This document shows positions 15,405 through 23,808 of a stretch of DNA of 37,166 nucleotides, piece after piece (the stretch's first letter is position 1; every line of letters begins with the position of its first letter). The translations under genes were made by a program, and so were the position numbers. The notes below the pieces were generated by a model that saw only the letters and a list, made by a program, of their open reading frames with translations, ran no database searches and had not been told where the DNA came from. Source of the DNA: an uncultured Myxococcales bacterium (GTDB taxonomy: Bacteria > Myxococcota_A > UBA9042); assembly GCA_937910235.1 (NCBI GenBank), contig CALENB010000008.1, positions 1-37,166 of the forward strand, in the 5' to 3' direction.

Positions 15405-16307
15405 CTATTGGGTTGTGTCACCCGGCGCAGTCGCCAGCTCCAACTCGGCGCGCTGCTTGGCGAGCGCGATCACGGCGCCGAGGGTCGGCGTCGCGCCAAG
15501 GCCCAGCCCGGCCATCGCCAGCTGAGGCCCGCCGCGCGGCCAGCCTTCCGGCTCATCTTCACCTACGCGCAACGCCGTCCACTCCGGGGGCTGCGCGATG
15601 AGATCGGCGAGCAGGTCGTCGAGCCAATGGGCGTCCTGCGCGAAGGCGAAGTACTCCACGGCGCAGAACCAACCGCGCGGATCGTCGGCCTCGCAGGCCT
15701 CGCGCAAGTGCGTGGCGACCTCTGGTCGGAGCGCCGGCGCATAAAAGGCGAGGTAGCGAAGCCAGCCGAGCGCGCAGCCGTCAAAACCACTCTCCGTGCG
15801 CCGCCTACCCACCTCGATGGTGTCGCGCACCGCCATTCGGCGCTTCTCAAGCGTGCTGACGTCGAACGCGCGCTTGGGCGCGCGGTCGAAGAAGATCCAG
15901 CCGGGAGTCGTCAACCCCGCCGCGATCTCAGCTAACGGCCCGCGAATCCGGGACATCAGCGTGGGGCCTTGGCCGCCGTAGTGGTTGATCTTGACGCTGC
16001 AAGTGCCATCCACGTCCGCCGCGAGCAATGCGTCCAGATACCCCAGCAGCGCGGGCGCGATGCGGGCTGTGGCAAAAAAATCCGCCACCGCCGTCGGTCC
16101 GTTGGCTGCCTCGACCGCCACGGAGCTCAGCGCCCGACCGATTGGAGGCAACCAGTCACTGCGGGTCTGGCCAAACGCATCGAGCCACGCCAGCGCCGGC
16201 TCACTGTCATCGCGTCGGACGCGGCGCTGCAAACCTTCACGAACACTCGCCGCGGCGGCTTGGGTGAGGGTCTCAGTCGAGTCAAAGCTGTACTGTTGCC
16301 AGCGCAT
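15405..16307 (-). CDS. unknown protein in eCIS-type ATPase cluster
   Basis: A 300-residue cytoplasmic-looking protein with no recognised family. Visible features: 'CSVKINHYGGQGP' and 'GPLAEIAAGLTTPGWIFFDR' in the middle, then helix-rich segments containing 'LGWLRYLAFYAPAL' and 'FCAVEYFAFAQDAHWLDDLL', aromatic-rich as in some helical repeat proteins. No signal peptide and no catalytic motif. The ATG at 16307 is preferred; the frame continues to a GTG at 16472 but would then overlap the previous gene by 68 bp. The ribosome binding site (GAGAAGG) is about 11 nt upstream, separated by a C8 run on this strand. It follows the Pro/Ala-rich protein gene and is probably in the same transcript as the AAA+ ATPase; its role is unknown. 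Confidence 0.7.
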   Translation of the reverse strand: MRWQQYSFDSTETLTQAAAASVREGLQRRVRRDDSEPALAWLDAFGQTRSDWLPPIGRALSSVAVEAANGPTAVADFFATARIAPALLGYLDALLAADVDGTCSVKINHYGGQGPTLMSRIRGPLAEIAAGLTTPGWIFFDRAPKRAFDVSTLEKRRMAVRDTIEVGRRRTESGFDGCALGWLRYLAFYAPALRPEVATHLREACEADDPRGWFCAVEYFAFAQDAHWLDDLLADLIAQPPEWTALRVGEDEPEGWPRGGPQLAMAGLGLGATPTLGAVIALAKQRAELELATAPGDTTQ

Positions 16308-16404
16308 GGGGGGGGTCGCCTTCTCAACAGCGGCGCAGCGCGCAGCGTCGACACAGGCGCCGTCCACCGCAAGTGCCGCCGCCGGTCTCAGTGGACTGGG
16401 GCCG

Positions 16405-17826
16405 CTAACGAACTGGCGTCTGCCGCGAACGATCGTAGGTGCCGCCGGCGACCGCTGCGCCTGGGCTGGCACCTACAGGCGCCCCCGTCACTGGTGTGTC
16501 GCCCGGCGTGTGGGCCTCGCGCGTCGTGCGATCCGTGATGCGCTGGTGCAGGTGGGTTGACTCTGAGGTCCCGACGGCGTTGCCGCGCAGCGTCTCCTCC
16601 ATCACGGACGAGTTGAGCGCCTTGGCCGTGGCCGCGAGCGCTTTGATCTCATCGACAAAATCGTCGCTGCGGATCGACACCGTCGAGGCGGTCACATCGC
16701 TGTACTTGACGTCCTTCTCGAGGAACTCGCCCGCGCCGCCGCCCGTGACCCCGTACGTCTGTCCCGGCTGATTTCTCGCCACCCACACCGCGCTGGCCAT
16801 CCCGTCGAACGCCGTTGGCTTGCGCAGCTCGCGCGCCGCCGCGGCTCCCTTGGTGATGTTGAGCGTCGCGGTGCCCTCGGGATACCACTCGGGCTGCAGC
16901 GCGCCGAGCGTCATCATCTGGTTGTAGGCGAGGCCGCCCGCGGGCGCTGTCGGCTTGATGTGGCCGGGGTGATACCAAGTCGGGTAGTCGCTCAGGTTGA
17001 GCGATTGTTCCACGGCCTTGTGGGGCAGCGGTTGGGTCTTGAGCCAGTGGCGGAATGCCTTCCTGCGGCGGTTCTCGTCCGTCAGCATCGCCGGTGTAAT
17101 CGCGGTGACAGGCACGCCCTCTTTGATCAGCTCGGCACGAATGATGGCGTCGATGGCGAGCTTCGCCGCCGGCGTCATCTGGCCGTACATCGTCGCCACG
17201 CTCTGGTTGCGCGATGAGAACTGCGCGACCTCCGCGCCAGGCACCGTTCGCCCGCGGAACGTGAAGGCGCCGCCGAACGTCACCTTCTTCATGAGCGGAT
17301 AGACGCGGGTTCGATCGACGCCGGGCGCCTGAATCTCGGTGTGCATCGCGTTGTAGAAGTCGACTTTGAGCGACGGCGCGTCGAGGTAGGCTTCTGCGTC
17401 TACGTCCGCGAACTTCTGGGTGGCGATTGGGTCGTTGAGGGCAAAACGCTTCACAGCCTGGGGTTTGGTGCCGACCGTGCACCACTTCTGGATGATGGCG
17501 GCCTTGATAGCGGTCGGCGCAGCGAATCGCGTGTCGAGCTGCGCTTGGGTGATGCCTTCGCTGACGAGGCTGTTGACTAACGGGTCCGCAATGTCAGCCA
17601 AGCTCTGGTCCGGGGCCAGCAGCGCGGTCTTCACGGCGCGGCGGCTGAGAGGCGCTGGAGCTGCTGGGGCGGCCGCACCGGCCGCAGCGGCGCCTGGGCT
17701 GGTGCCGGGCGCAGGAGCTGGCGCCGGGGTACGCGCAGCAGGTGCGGGCGCGGGTGTGCGCGGTGCAGGGGTAGGCTCGCGTCCCCGTGGGGCGGCGCCT
17801 TCAGGCTCTGTCGTTGGCGTTGGCAT
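16405..17826 (-). CDS. Pro/Ala-rich N-terminus protein, unknown, next to AAA+ ATPase
   Basis: A 473-residue protein. Residues 1-60 are low-complexity Pro/Ala/Gly/Thr (repeated 'APAP', 'RTPAPAP') and probably disordered; the last 40 are also Pro/Ala/Gly/Thr-rich. The folded middle includes HTEIQAPGVDRTRVYPLMKK, 'VTFGGAFTFRGRTVPG', 'SDYPTWYHPGHIKP', 'ELRKPTAFDGMASAVWVARN', 'YGVTGGGAGEFLEKDVKYSD' and 'STHLHQRITDRTTREAH'. I do not recognise a named family. No signal peptide, no membrane helix and no HExxH motif. The start at 17826 has a perfect ribosome binding site (GAGGTGA, 7 nt). It follows the ATPase gene by 162 bp. A cargo or substrate of an injection system, or a partner of the ATPase, is a hypothesis from context only. 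Confidence 0.75.
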   Translation of the reverse strand: MPTPTTEPEGAAPRGREPTPAPRTPAPAPAARTPAPAPAPGTSPGAAAAGAAAPAAPAPLSRRAVKTALLAPDQSLADIADPLVNSLVSEGITQAQLDTRFAAPTAIKAAIIQKWCTVGTKPQAVKRFALNDPIATQKFADVDAEAYLDAPSLKVDFYNAMHTEIQAPGVDRTRVYPLMKKVTFGGAFTFRGRTVPGAEVAQFSSRNQSVATMYGQMTPAAKLAIDAIIRAELIKEGVPVTAITPAMLTDENRRRKAFRHWLKTQPLPHKAVEQSLNLSDYPTWYHPGHIKPTAPAGGLAYNQMMTLGALQPEWYPEGTATLNITKGAAAARELRKPTAFDGMASAVWVARNQPGQTYGVTGGGAGEFLEKDVKYSDVTASTVSIRSDDFVDEIKALAATAKALNSSVMEETLRGNAVGTSESTHLHQRITDRTTREAHTPGDTPVTGAPVGASPGAAVAGGTYDRSRQTPVR

Positions 17827-17988
17827 GGTCGTTCACCTCGGTCCTCAGGATGCCCTCAGCGCCAGTAAACACAAGGCTTGAGCGCCCACAGGTCGCCGCA
17901 GGTGGCGACCGCAAACCCCAGTGGTCGCCGTCTCGGCGCGCCATCCGTGCCACCATCTGTGGCCGCGATCTTTGGCCGGCCCGGTTCG

Positions 17989-20229
17989 TCACCATTCTTC
18001 GTCTTCGAACGCATAAACCGGCGCGATCTTGCCAAGCTCGCGATACTCCGCTGCAGCCGCGTCGTACAGCATGCGCATCGACAAGCCGCGCGCGCCGTCG
18101 GCCGCCATCATCCCCGCGCGCAACATGGTGTTCTTGATGTGGCCGCCCGAGAGCTCAAACGACTCGCCCATCCAATCGAGCTCCAGCGGATCGTCGGCGT
18201 CGAGCGGCAGCTCAGGCGGCAGCATGCGCTCCCAGAGGGCGGTGCGGTCTGCTGCGACGGGGAAGGGGAAGTTGACCCGGAATCTGAGTCGCCGCACGAA
18301 GGCTTCGTCGATGCTTGTCGCGAAGTTGGTGGTCAGCATGACCAACCCGTCGAACTCTTCCAGCCGCTGCAGCAGGTAGTTGACCTCGAGGTTAGCGTAG
18401 CGGTCGTGGCTACTCTTGATCTCGGTGCGTCGGCCAAACAGCGAGTCGGCCTCATCAAAGAGCAGCGCGGCGCCCACTTGGGTCGCCTCGTCAAACAGGG
18501 CGCCGAGGCGCTGCTCCGTCTCGCCGATGTATTTGCTGACCACCCGCGACAGATCGACCCGATAGAGCTCTAGCCCCACCTCCCGGGCGACGAGCCCGGC
18601 GCACATGGTCTTACCGGTGCCGCTGGGGCCGCTGAACATGGCGGAGAGCGCGCGGCCGTAGTCGTGTTTCTTGCCGAAGCCATAGCTCTCGAAGAGTTGA
18701 TCCCGCACGCGGGCGAAGCGGGAGATGTTGCGGAGCTGCTCGCGGGTCTCGTCGGGCAACACCACGTCTTCCCAACGCGCCGAGCCCTCCACGCGTGAGC
18801 CGTAGAGCCGTAGCCGGTCGGTGGCCGCCGTGCTGCAGGCCAGCCTCAGCTCCGTGGCTGTGGGCACGGTTGTACCCACGTCGCTGTCGTCCGATTCGTG
18901 GCGTCTCGACACGCGCAATACGGCGCGTTGACCCGCGAAGGTCGCGGCGCTGCTCACCTGCTCGATGCCGAGGCTGTAGGTGCTCGCGACGTCCGCCAAA
19001 GACTCCGCCTCGTCGGCGGGCACCTCGGCGGCCAGCAGACAGGCGGACATGAGCATCTTGCGGTCCGCTGGCTTCAGCGGTGGCACGGCGAGGTGCGCAA
19101 ATCCGCCGTCAACGGCGAGCTGAGCGGCGAGATCGTTAGACACCGGGCCCTCGTGGATCACCACCAGCGGGCGTTGGATCGCCACCAGCGCGGCGGCGAA
19201 CCGACGCAGGCTGTCGGGTTGCTCCTGAAAGTGCTCAGCGACGCGTTCGAGGTGATGCAGGACTAACATGCAGCCGGTCAACCGGGACTCCGCGTGCAGC
19301 TCGGCCATCAGCGCGCTCGGGCTGCCCTGATCCTGCGCGACAAGCGGCGCGGCGTGCACCATCTGGCAAGGGACGTCGAGCGCCTCGGCGATCATCATCA
19401 TCAGCGCGGGACCGCCAAAGCCGGGCCGACCGCTCACCAGCAGCGGCTGCCGGCCGCGCAGCATCTTCGTCGCCATCGACAGCCAAGGTGTCCGCAGCTG
19501 CTGAAACGCCGCAACGGCGGGCAACGGCACGCTGTAGTGCACCCGGTGCTCGCCCAGACTGGACGCGTCGTCGTAGCGGTCGTCGAGAAACGAGAGCAGC
19601 GCCGCGGTCGGCGCGACGAGCCCGGCAGTTGGCGCAGAGACAGCGCCGCAACGCACCAGCTGGCCCCGCTCCGCGCACAGCCCCACCAGTGTGCCGGCGC
19701 CGAGGCCAGCGACGTTCCAGCAGTCGGAGAGCAGCGGCAGCGCGAGCGCGTCCTGACGCCCGATGCGCCCGGCCAGGATGCGAGCGGCGTGGGTCGTGAC
19801 CGGATCGATCGCCGTGGCGACGATGAGCTCCAGCGCGAGCCGGGCGTCGCCGTCGAGCTGCAGCAGCTCGCAAGCCAAGTCGAGGCGTCCGGCCGGGCGG
19901 TCGTCGGCTGGATCGCGGTGGAGGACCGCCGCGGGCCCCATGGCCACCAGCTGGTGAAGCCGCGCTTGGGCTTCGTCGCGATTGCTGCGCGCGTCGTCGG
20001 ACACGTCCTTGCCGTGGAGACCTCTGACCAGGGCGAGCAAGGCCGCCTCCGTCGGCCCCGGCAGCGCTGCGTCTTCCGCTGCGTCGGGCGCCCCAACGAA
20101 CGCTTCGGGCACCAGCTGCCAAGCGAGATGTCGCCAGAACGCGCGCACGCGCTGGATTGAGAGCGCTGAGAGCGCCGGTATCGTCGCCGCTGGGGTGTCG
20201 ACTGCGCTGGCCGTCGGGGAGTCGCTCAT
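17989..20229 (-). CDS. tandem AAA+ ATPase, eCIS-associated type
   Basis: A protein of about 746 residues with two ATPase modules. The C-terminal one is intact: Walker A GPSGTGKT (534-541), Walker B LFDEAD (590-595), SKYIGETEQRL pore/helix region, sensor-1 Asn in LTTNFA, arginine finger region FVRRLRF (about 645-651) and sensor 2 SGGHIKNTMLRA. The N-terminal module (about 245-400) is degenerate: GRPGFGGPA in place of Walker A and LVLHHLE in place of Walker B. The combination 'KYIGETE...DEADSLFG.R.E.K..HDRYAN' is characteristic of the ATPases in extracellular contractile injection system and related loci. The start is ATG at 20229 with GAGG 5 nt upstream, not the longer frame to 20451. It heads a minus-strand cluster with two unknown genes. 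No structural injection-system gene lies in this window. Confidence 0.87.
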   Translation of the reverse strand: MSDSPTASAVDTPAATIPALSALSIQRVRAFWRHLAWQLVPEAFVGAPDAAEDAALPGPTEAALLALVRGLHGKDVSDDARSNRDEAQARLHQLVAMGPAAVLHRDPADDRPAGRLDLACELLQLDGDARLALELIVATAIDPVTTHAARILAGRIGRQDALALPLLSDCWNVAGLGAGTLVGLCAERGQLVRCGAVSAPTAGLVAPTAALLSFLDDRYDDASSLGEHRVHYSVPLPAVAAFQQLRTPWLSMATKMLRGRQPLLVSGRPGFGGPALMMMIAEALDVPCQMVHAAPLVAQDQGSPSALMAELHAESRLTGCMLVLHHLERVAEHFQEQPDSLRRFAAALVAIQRPLVVIHEGPVSNDLAAQLAVDGGFAHLAVPPLKPADRKMLMSACLLAAEVPADEAESLADVASTYSLGIEQVSSAATFAGQRAVLRVSRRHESDDSDVGTTVPTATELRLACSTAATDRLRLYGSRVEGSARWEDVVLPDETREQLRNISRFARVRDQLFESYGFGKKHDYGRALSAMFSGPSGTGKTMCAGLVAREVGLELYRVDLSRVVSKYIGETEQRLGALFDEATQVGAALLFDEADSLFGRRTEIKSSHDRYANLEVNYLLQRLEEFDGLVMLTTNFATSIDEAFVRRLRFRVNFPFPVAADRTALWERMLPPELPLDADDPLELDWMGESFELSGGHIKNTMLRAGMMAADGARGLSMRMLYDAAAAEYRELGKIAPVYAFEDEEW

Positions 20230-20368
20230 GGGGACCTCGGTCGGGTTTATCTGGCCGCCTGCATCGTTGCGCGACGTCATCGCCGCTCGCAATCTGGGCG
20301 GTACAGGCGGGCAGATAGTCGCTTGACCGCGGCTGCGCATGCAAGCGAGCGGCGATGACCGGGCGTGA

Positions 20369-23300
20369 TCAGGCGCTGCGGAACACGAAGCGTTGGTAGG
20401 CCATCGACACCACAAACAGTGAGCCAGCGAGGCCGACAAGCGACGCGACACGATAGAGATCTTGCAGGTGGCCCAGATCGAGCAGGAACACCTTGCCGAT
20501 GGTCACGACCAAGAGGCCGAGGCTCACAAAGCGCAGGGTGACCAGGTGGCGTCGCATCCCCGTCGCGAGCAGCAACATGGCGTAGGCCGCCCAGCTGAGC
20601 GAGAAGCTCAAGTCGCGCGCGGGCAACCGCTCCAGCGTCACGCGCAGCAGCGGGCCCTCCGCGAACCAGTCGAGGACGGCGACGTTGGTCCACGCGAACC
20701 CGATGACGACCGCCATCGCTCCAAGGATCGAAGAGACCTGCGCGCGGGAGGCATAGAGGGCGGCCTCCCAACTGCGGGCGCGACCGCGCTCCAGTGGGCG
20801 CAGCATCGCGGCGCCGGTGAGCATCGCGGCGACCGGGACGAGGTACGTCAACGCGAGCCAGTTCACGACGCGCCAGCTGCCGCGATCGTAGTATTGCAGC
20901 ACGGCCGGGTTGAGTACGAGACGCGCTGCGACCGCGGCAAATAGGGCCAGCGCGAGGTATTTGAGGCCGACATGGTCGACACGCCGCCAGAGCGCGACAA
21001 CTGCGACGGCCTCCAGGGTCCACCCGAGCGTCCACGCTGAGCGGTCCAGCTGGAGCGGGATGGCGAGGCTGACAAAGAGCAGCGCAGCGGCGCCGTAGCA
21101 GGCCAGGGCCGTGCGTCGGACCGGGTCGCCGGCCGGCCAGCGGCGCCGCGCGAGGGCCAGGCCAACACTGGAGATGGCCGCGAACGCGAGGGTGCAGGCG
21201 CCGTCGAGGTTGGAGCCCATGGCCGCCCGCCAGAGTGCGAACCCTGTCAGAAAGCCCAGCGGTGCGGCCAGCGCGGCGCCGTACCAGACCGCGCGTCCAG
21301 TCTGGAAGCCGCGCCGGCTGACGAAGGGCCACCACGAGAGGGCTGCGCAGCTGATCATCACCACACCGAGGGTCGGGATCGTCGAGCCCTGCCAGCCAAG
21401 CGCGGTGACGTCGTCCAGCAGCGCGCCGTCGGCTGCGACATGCAGCAGCTGCACAAGCGCCGTCAGCGGCACCGCTGCGAGGTACACGCCGCCCCGATCT
21501 CGGATCGTGGCGGCCGCCACCATCAGGGCAGCAAACGTCGGGATGAGCAGCGTCGTGGGCATGAGCGTCACGCCGCCGAGGATGGACGTCCCGAGCAGGG
21601 ACTGCCCGAGCACGGACGCCCCGAGCATAGACGCGCCGAGCACTGGTGCTCCGAGCAGGCCAACCATGCAAAAGGCCGAAAAAACAGCCGCTCCGTAGCC
21701 TGCCGCGCGCTTCACGAGCGGATCGGCGGTCGCGACGGACCAACCCAGAAACAACAGGCCCAACCCCAACATGGCGCCGACGTGGGCGTTGAATCCGGCT
21801 TCGTCGGGCGCGTGGTGGAGGCCGATCGCGAGCGTCGACGCCACGCTCACGGCCGCTGCCACAGCGAGCGCGCTGGCGAGGGCGGGGTGCACGCGGCCCT
21901 GTCGCAGCAGCGCCACCGCGAACGCGACGCTGCTGAGGCCGCACGTCAGGGCGACGGTGGGCGAGGCGTGCGCTGCGATGGCGGTGATGAGCACCACCAA
22001 GCTGCCGCCAAGCGTGGCGGCGATGGCCGGCATCCAGGCTGCGGTGACCCGTCTGTCCGGTCCGAACTCGACCGAGGCGTGGTGGAGCGCGGCCAGCCAG
22101 CCGAGGACCGCGATACCTAGCGGGATGTCGGCGGATGTGCCCGTGATCAGGAAGATCGCCAAGACCCCGACGTTGGCCGAGGCCGCCGCGAGGGGCAGGA
22201 GCAGCATGTCGGCGCGCTTGATCCGCAACCAAGCTGTGCCGGCAGAGATGAGCGTCAGCATCGTGAACAGCGGCCACGGATGCAGGTGGAGCTGACTCAT
22301 CCCGGCGAAATAGAGTCCGAAACCGAAGGGGAGCAGCACCGCGACCGCAGTCGTGAGGTCCCATACCTTCGCGCGTCCGCCGTCGCTTCCAGCGCTGACC
22401 CGCTGGCCAACGATGGCGTACAGCGCGCCAAAAACCACCAGCACCGCCGAGCCCAACCAGAGCTGGTCGGGACCCATCTTCAGCCCGATCCATCCGAGTT
22501 GAAACGCGACTGTCGCGAACAGACTCAACGCAGCGACGATGGGCCAGTTGCGCTGTTTGGCGAGCGTCAGAAAGCCAATGTCGAGCAGGATGAGGTAGCC
22601 GAAGAGCTCGATAGGCCGGTCGGCGCCCGAAGCGAGCAAGAGCGGCGTGGCGAAGCCGCCAACCAGGGCTAGCAGCGCGATCTGCATCGAGCTGCGACGG
22701 AGCGCCAGCGTGCAGCACAGCGCCGTGACGACCGCCATGAGGATGCCAGCCGGCAGGTGTCCGATGAGGTCATAGAGCGCATGGGCCGACCATGACGCTG
22801 CGTACAGCGCGACGCAGCCGGAGCCGATGAGCGCGTTGGCAGTGATGGCGAAGCGACGCATGACGGGGAGGTGCGCGATGGCGAGCGCCGTGACGCCAGC
22901 GGCGATGCTCATGGCAATGCGGAGCGTTGGTGAGATCCAGTCATGGTGGATGGCGTGGCGGAAGAACAGGACGGCCGCGACCGCGGCGATGACACCGGCG
23001 CCAACCGCCGCACCCCGCACGCCGAGCCACTCCTCGATGCTGATGCCGCTCTTGGCCTGGTTTTTCGGTGGCTGAGGCCGACTCGCTGGCGGGGAGGCAG
23101 GAGCGGCGTCGCGTTCCAAGTCCGGTTGCGGCCCTGTCTCAGCGCGCGGACGTGTCTCAACGGGAGGCAGTGTCTCAACGGGAGGCAGTGTCTCAACACG
23201 AGGCAGGGTCTCCACGTGAAGCAGGGTCTCCACTTGTTCCGGCGCGCTGGTCGGCGGTGGGGCGGCGTCCGTGCGCGTCGCGCCCGCGTGTTCAAGCTGC

Positions 23301-23479
23301 GAAATGCGGTCGCGCAGTGTCGTCAGTGAGCGCTCGAGGTGGTCCCGCTCGGCATCAGACCGGGTCCGCAGCCCGTCGAACAGCCGTCGGATGGACCGCA
23401 GCTGGTTGCTGAGGATCGCGCTGCGCACCGCGAGAAAAAGCACAATAACGACGAGAACGACTTGCGATACCATCAACAC
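20369..23479 (-). CDS. DUF2339 multi-spanning membrane protein
   Basis: A large inner-membrane protein (about 1,036 residues) of the DUF2339 family, function unknown. Order: one N-terminal hydrophobic helix (about 4-24), a charged coiled-coil-like segment, a Glu/Thr/Pro-rich linker with 18-bp coding repeats (about 79-114), the conserved 'SIEEWLGVRGAAVGAGV' entry to the membrane domain (about 145 on), and then more than 20 hydrophobic helices to the C-terminus, with typical family segments 'LALVGGFATPLLLASG' and 'DLYRVASLVGLAGSLF'. A GTG at 23479 is chosen because GGGAGG stands 5 nt before it; ATG at 23473 or 23527 are alternatives. An unusual pentad-repeat segment lies at about residues 605-634. 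A separate promoter and transcript from the ATPase gene 140 bp downstream is likely but not shown. Confidence 0.88.
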   Translation of the reverse strand: MLMVSQVVLVVIVLFLAVRSAILSNQLRSIRRLFDGLRTRSDAERDHLERSLTTLRDRISQLEHAGATRTDAAPPPTSAPEQVETLLHVETLPRVETLPPVETLPPVETRPRAETGPQPDLERDAAPASPPASRPQPPKNQAKSGISIEEWLGVRGAAVGAGVIAAVAAVLFFRHAIHHDWISPTLRIAMSIAAGVTALAIAHLPVMRRFAITANALIGSGCVALYAASWSAHALYDLIGHLPAGILMAVVTALCCTLALRRSSMQIALLALVGGFATPLLLASGADRPIELFGYLILLDIGFLTLAKQRNWPIVAALSLFATVAFQLGWIGLKMGPDQLWLGSAVLVVFGALYAIVGQRVSAGSDGGRAKVWDLTTAVAVLLPFGFGLYFAGMSQLHLHPWPLFTMLTLISAGTAWLRIKRADMLLLPLAAASANVGVLAIFLITGTSADIPLGIAVLGWLAALHHASVEFGPDRRVTAAWMPAIAATLGGSLVVLITAIAAHASPTVALTCGLSSVAFAVALLRQGRVHPALASALAVAAAVSVASTLAIGLHHAPDEAGFNAHVGAMLGLGLLFLGWSVATADPLVKRAAGYGAAVFSAFCMVGLLGAPVLGASMLGASVLGQSLLGTSILGGVTLMPTTLLIPTFAALMVAAATIRDRGGVYLAAVPLTALVQLLHVAADGALLDDVTALGWQGSTIPTLGVVMISCAALSWWPFVSRRGFQTGRAVWYGAALAAPLGFLTGFALWRAAMGSNLDGACTLAFAAISSVGLALARRRWPAGDPVRRTALACYGAAALLFVSLAIPLQLDRSAWTLGWTLEAVAVVALWRRVDHVGLKYLALALFAAVAARLVLNPAVLQYYDRGSWRVVNWLALTYLVPVAAMLTGAAMLRPLERGRARSWEAALYASRAQVSSILGAMAVVIGFAWTNVAVLDWFAEGPLLRVTLERLPARDLSFSLSWAAYAMLLLATGMRRHLVTLRFVSLGLLVVTIGKVFLLDLGHLQDLYRVASLVGLAGSLFVVSMAYQRFVFRSA
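21576..21665 (-). repeat. 15-bp tandem repeat, 6 degenerate copies (xLGAS pentads)
   Basis: Six 15-bp units, each beginning CCGAG on the plus strand, encode successive pentads of the form Leu-Gly-Ala-Ser/Pro-hydrophobic on the minus strand within the DUF2339 membrane protein. Confidence 0.85.
23136..23243 (-). repeat. 18-bp tandem repeat, 6 copies (VETLPP-like hexads)
   Basis: Units begin GTCTC on the plus strand; the second and third copies differ little (GTCTCAACGGGAGGCAGT twice exactly). They encode the hexad Val-Glu-Thr-Leu-Pro-Pro or variants on the minus strand, in the linker between the N-terminal helix and the membrane domain. Confidence 0.9.
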
Positions 23480-23595
23480 GTGGACCTCCCGGTCGGACGC
23501 GAACTCGCCAAAGGCAGCTCGCCCCATTGGAATGCCGGGGCCGTGTGAACGCTAGCGGGCACTGATGTGAACGTGAGGTGAAAGCACGGCGCGCC

Positions 23596-23703
23596 TCAGT
23601 CGTTGCCCTTCTTCGCCTTCTTCTCTTTCTTCTTCTTCTGCTTCTCAGCGGTGGTCAGTTTGGGTTTGTTGGTCTTCTCAACTTTCTTGTCGCCGCGTGC
23701 CAT
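23596..23703 (-). CDS. 35-residue Lys-rich small protein
   Basis: A short open frame of 35 codons: begins MARGDKKVEKTNKPKL and continues with Thr-Thr-Ala-Glu, then a run of Lys interrupted by Gln/Glu/Ala, ending Gly-Asn-Asp. Nearly half the residues are Lys, giving a very basic protein that would bind RNA, DNA or acidic partners. Translation is strongly supported by AGGGAG five nt before the ATG. The N-terminal RGDKK loosely recalls the small ribosomal protein bTHX, but the remainder does not match, so I do not assign it. It lies alone, 105 bp after wecB and 117 bp before the DUF2339 gene, on the same strand. Confidence 0.7.
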   Translation of the reverse strand: MARGDKKVEKTNKPKLTTAEKQKKKKEKKAKKGND

Positions 23704-23808
23704 GTTCACTCCCTGTTCGGAGCGCCGGGTTGGCGCCGCGATTGCGCATGATGGGCCTGCTGCCGGTCAGGTGTCGAGGCCGAGTTTCACCGTCGCTGCG
23801 GGCACGAG

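Noticed and set aside
16405-17826. DUF4157-type metallopeptidase, common in eCIS loci
   Set aside because: No HExxH motif; the only His cluster (STHLHQRITDRT) does not fit the zinc-binding pattern.
20277-22718. 813-codon minus-strand frame overlapping the DUF2339 gene
   Set aside because: Shifted frame of the same strand, extremely Arg/Pro/Gly-rich; the DUF2339 frame has coherent membrane helices and family motifs.
23136-23243. Regular 18-bp repeats considered as a CRISPR array
   Set aside because: Units are contiguous without spacers and lie in frame within a coding sequence.
23596-23703. Assignment of the 35-residue protein as ribosomal protein bTHX
   Set aside because: Only the initial RGDKK is similar; the Gly/Arg/Ser-rich C-terminus of bTHX is missing.
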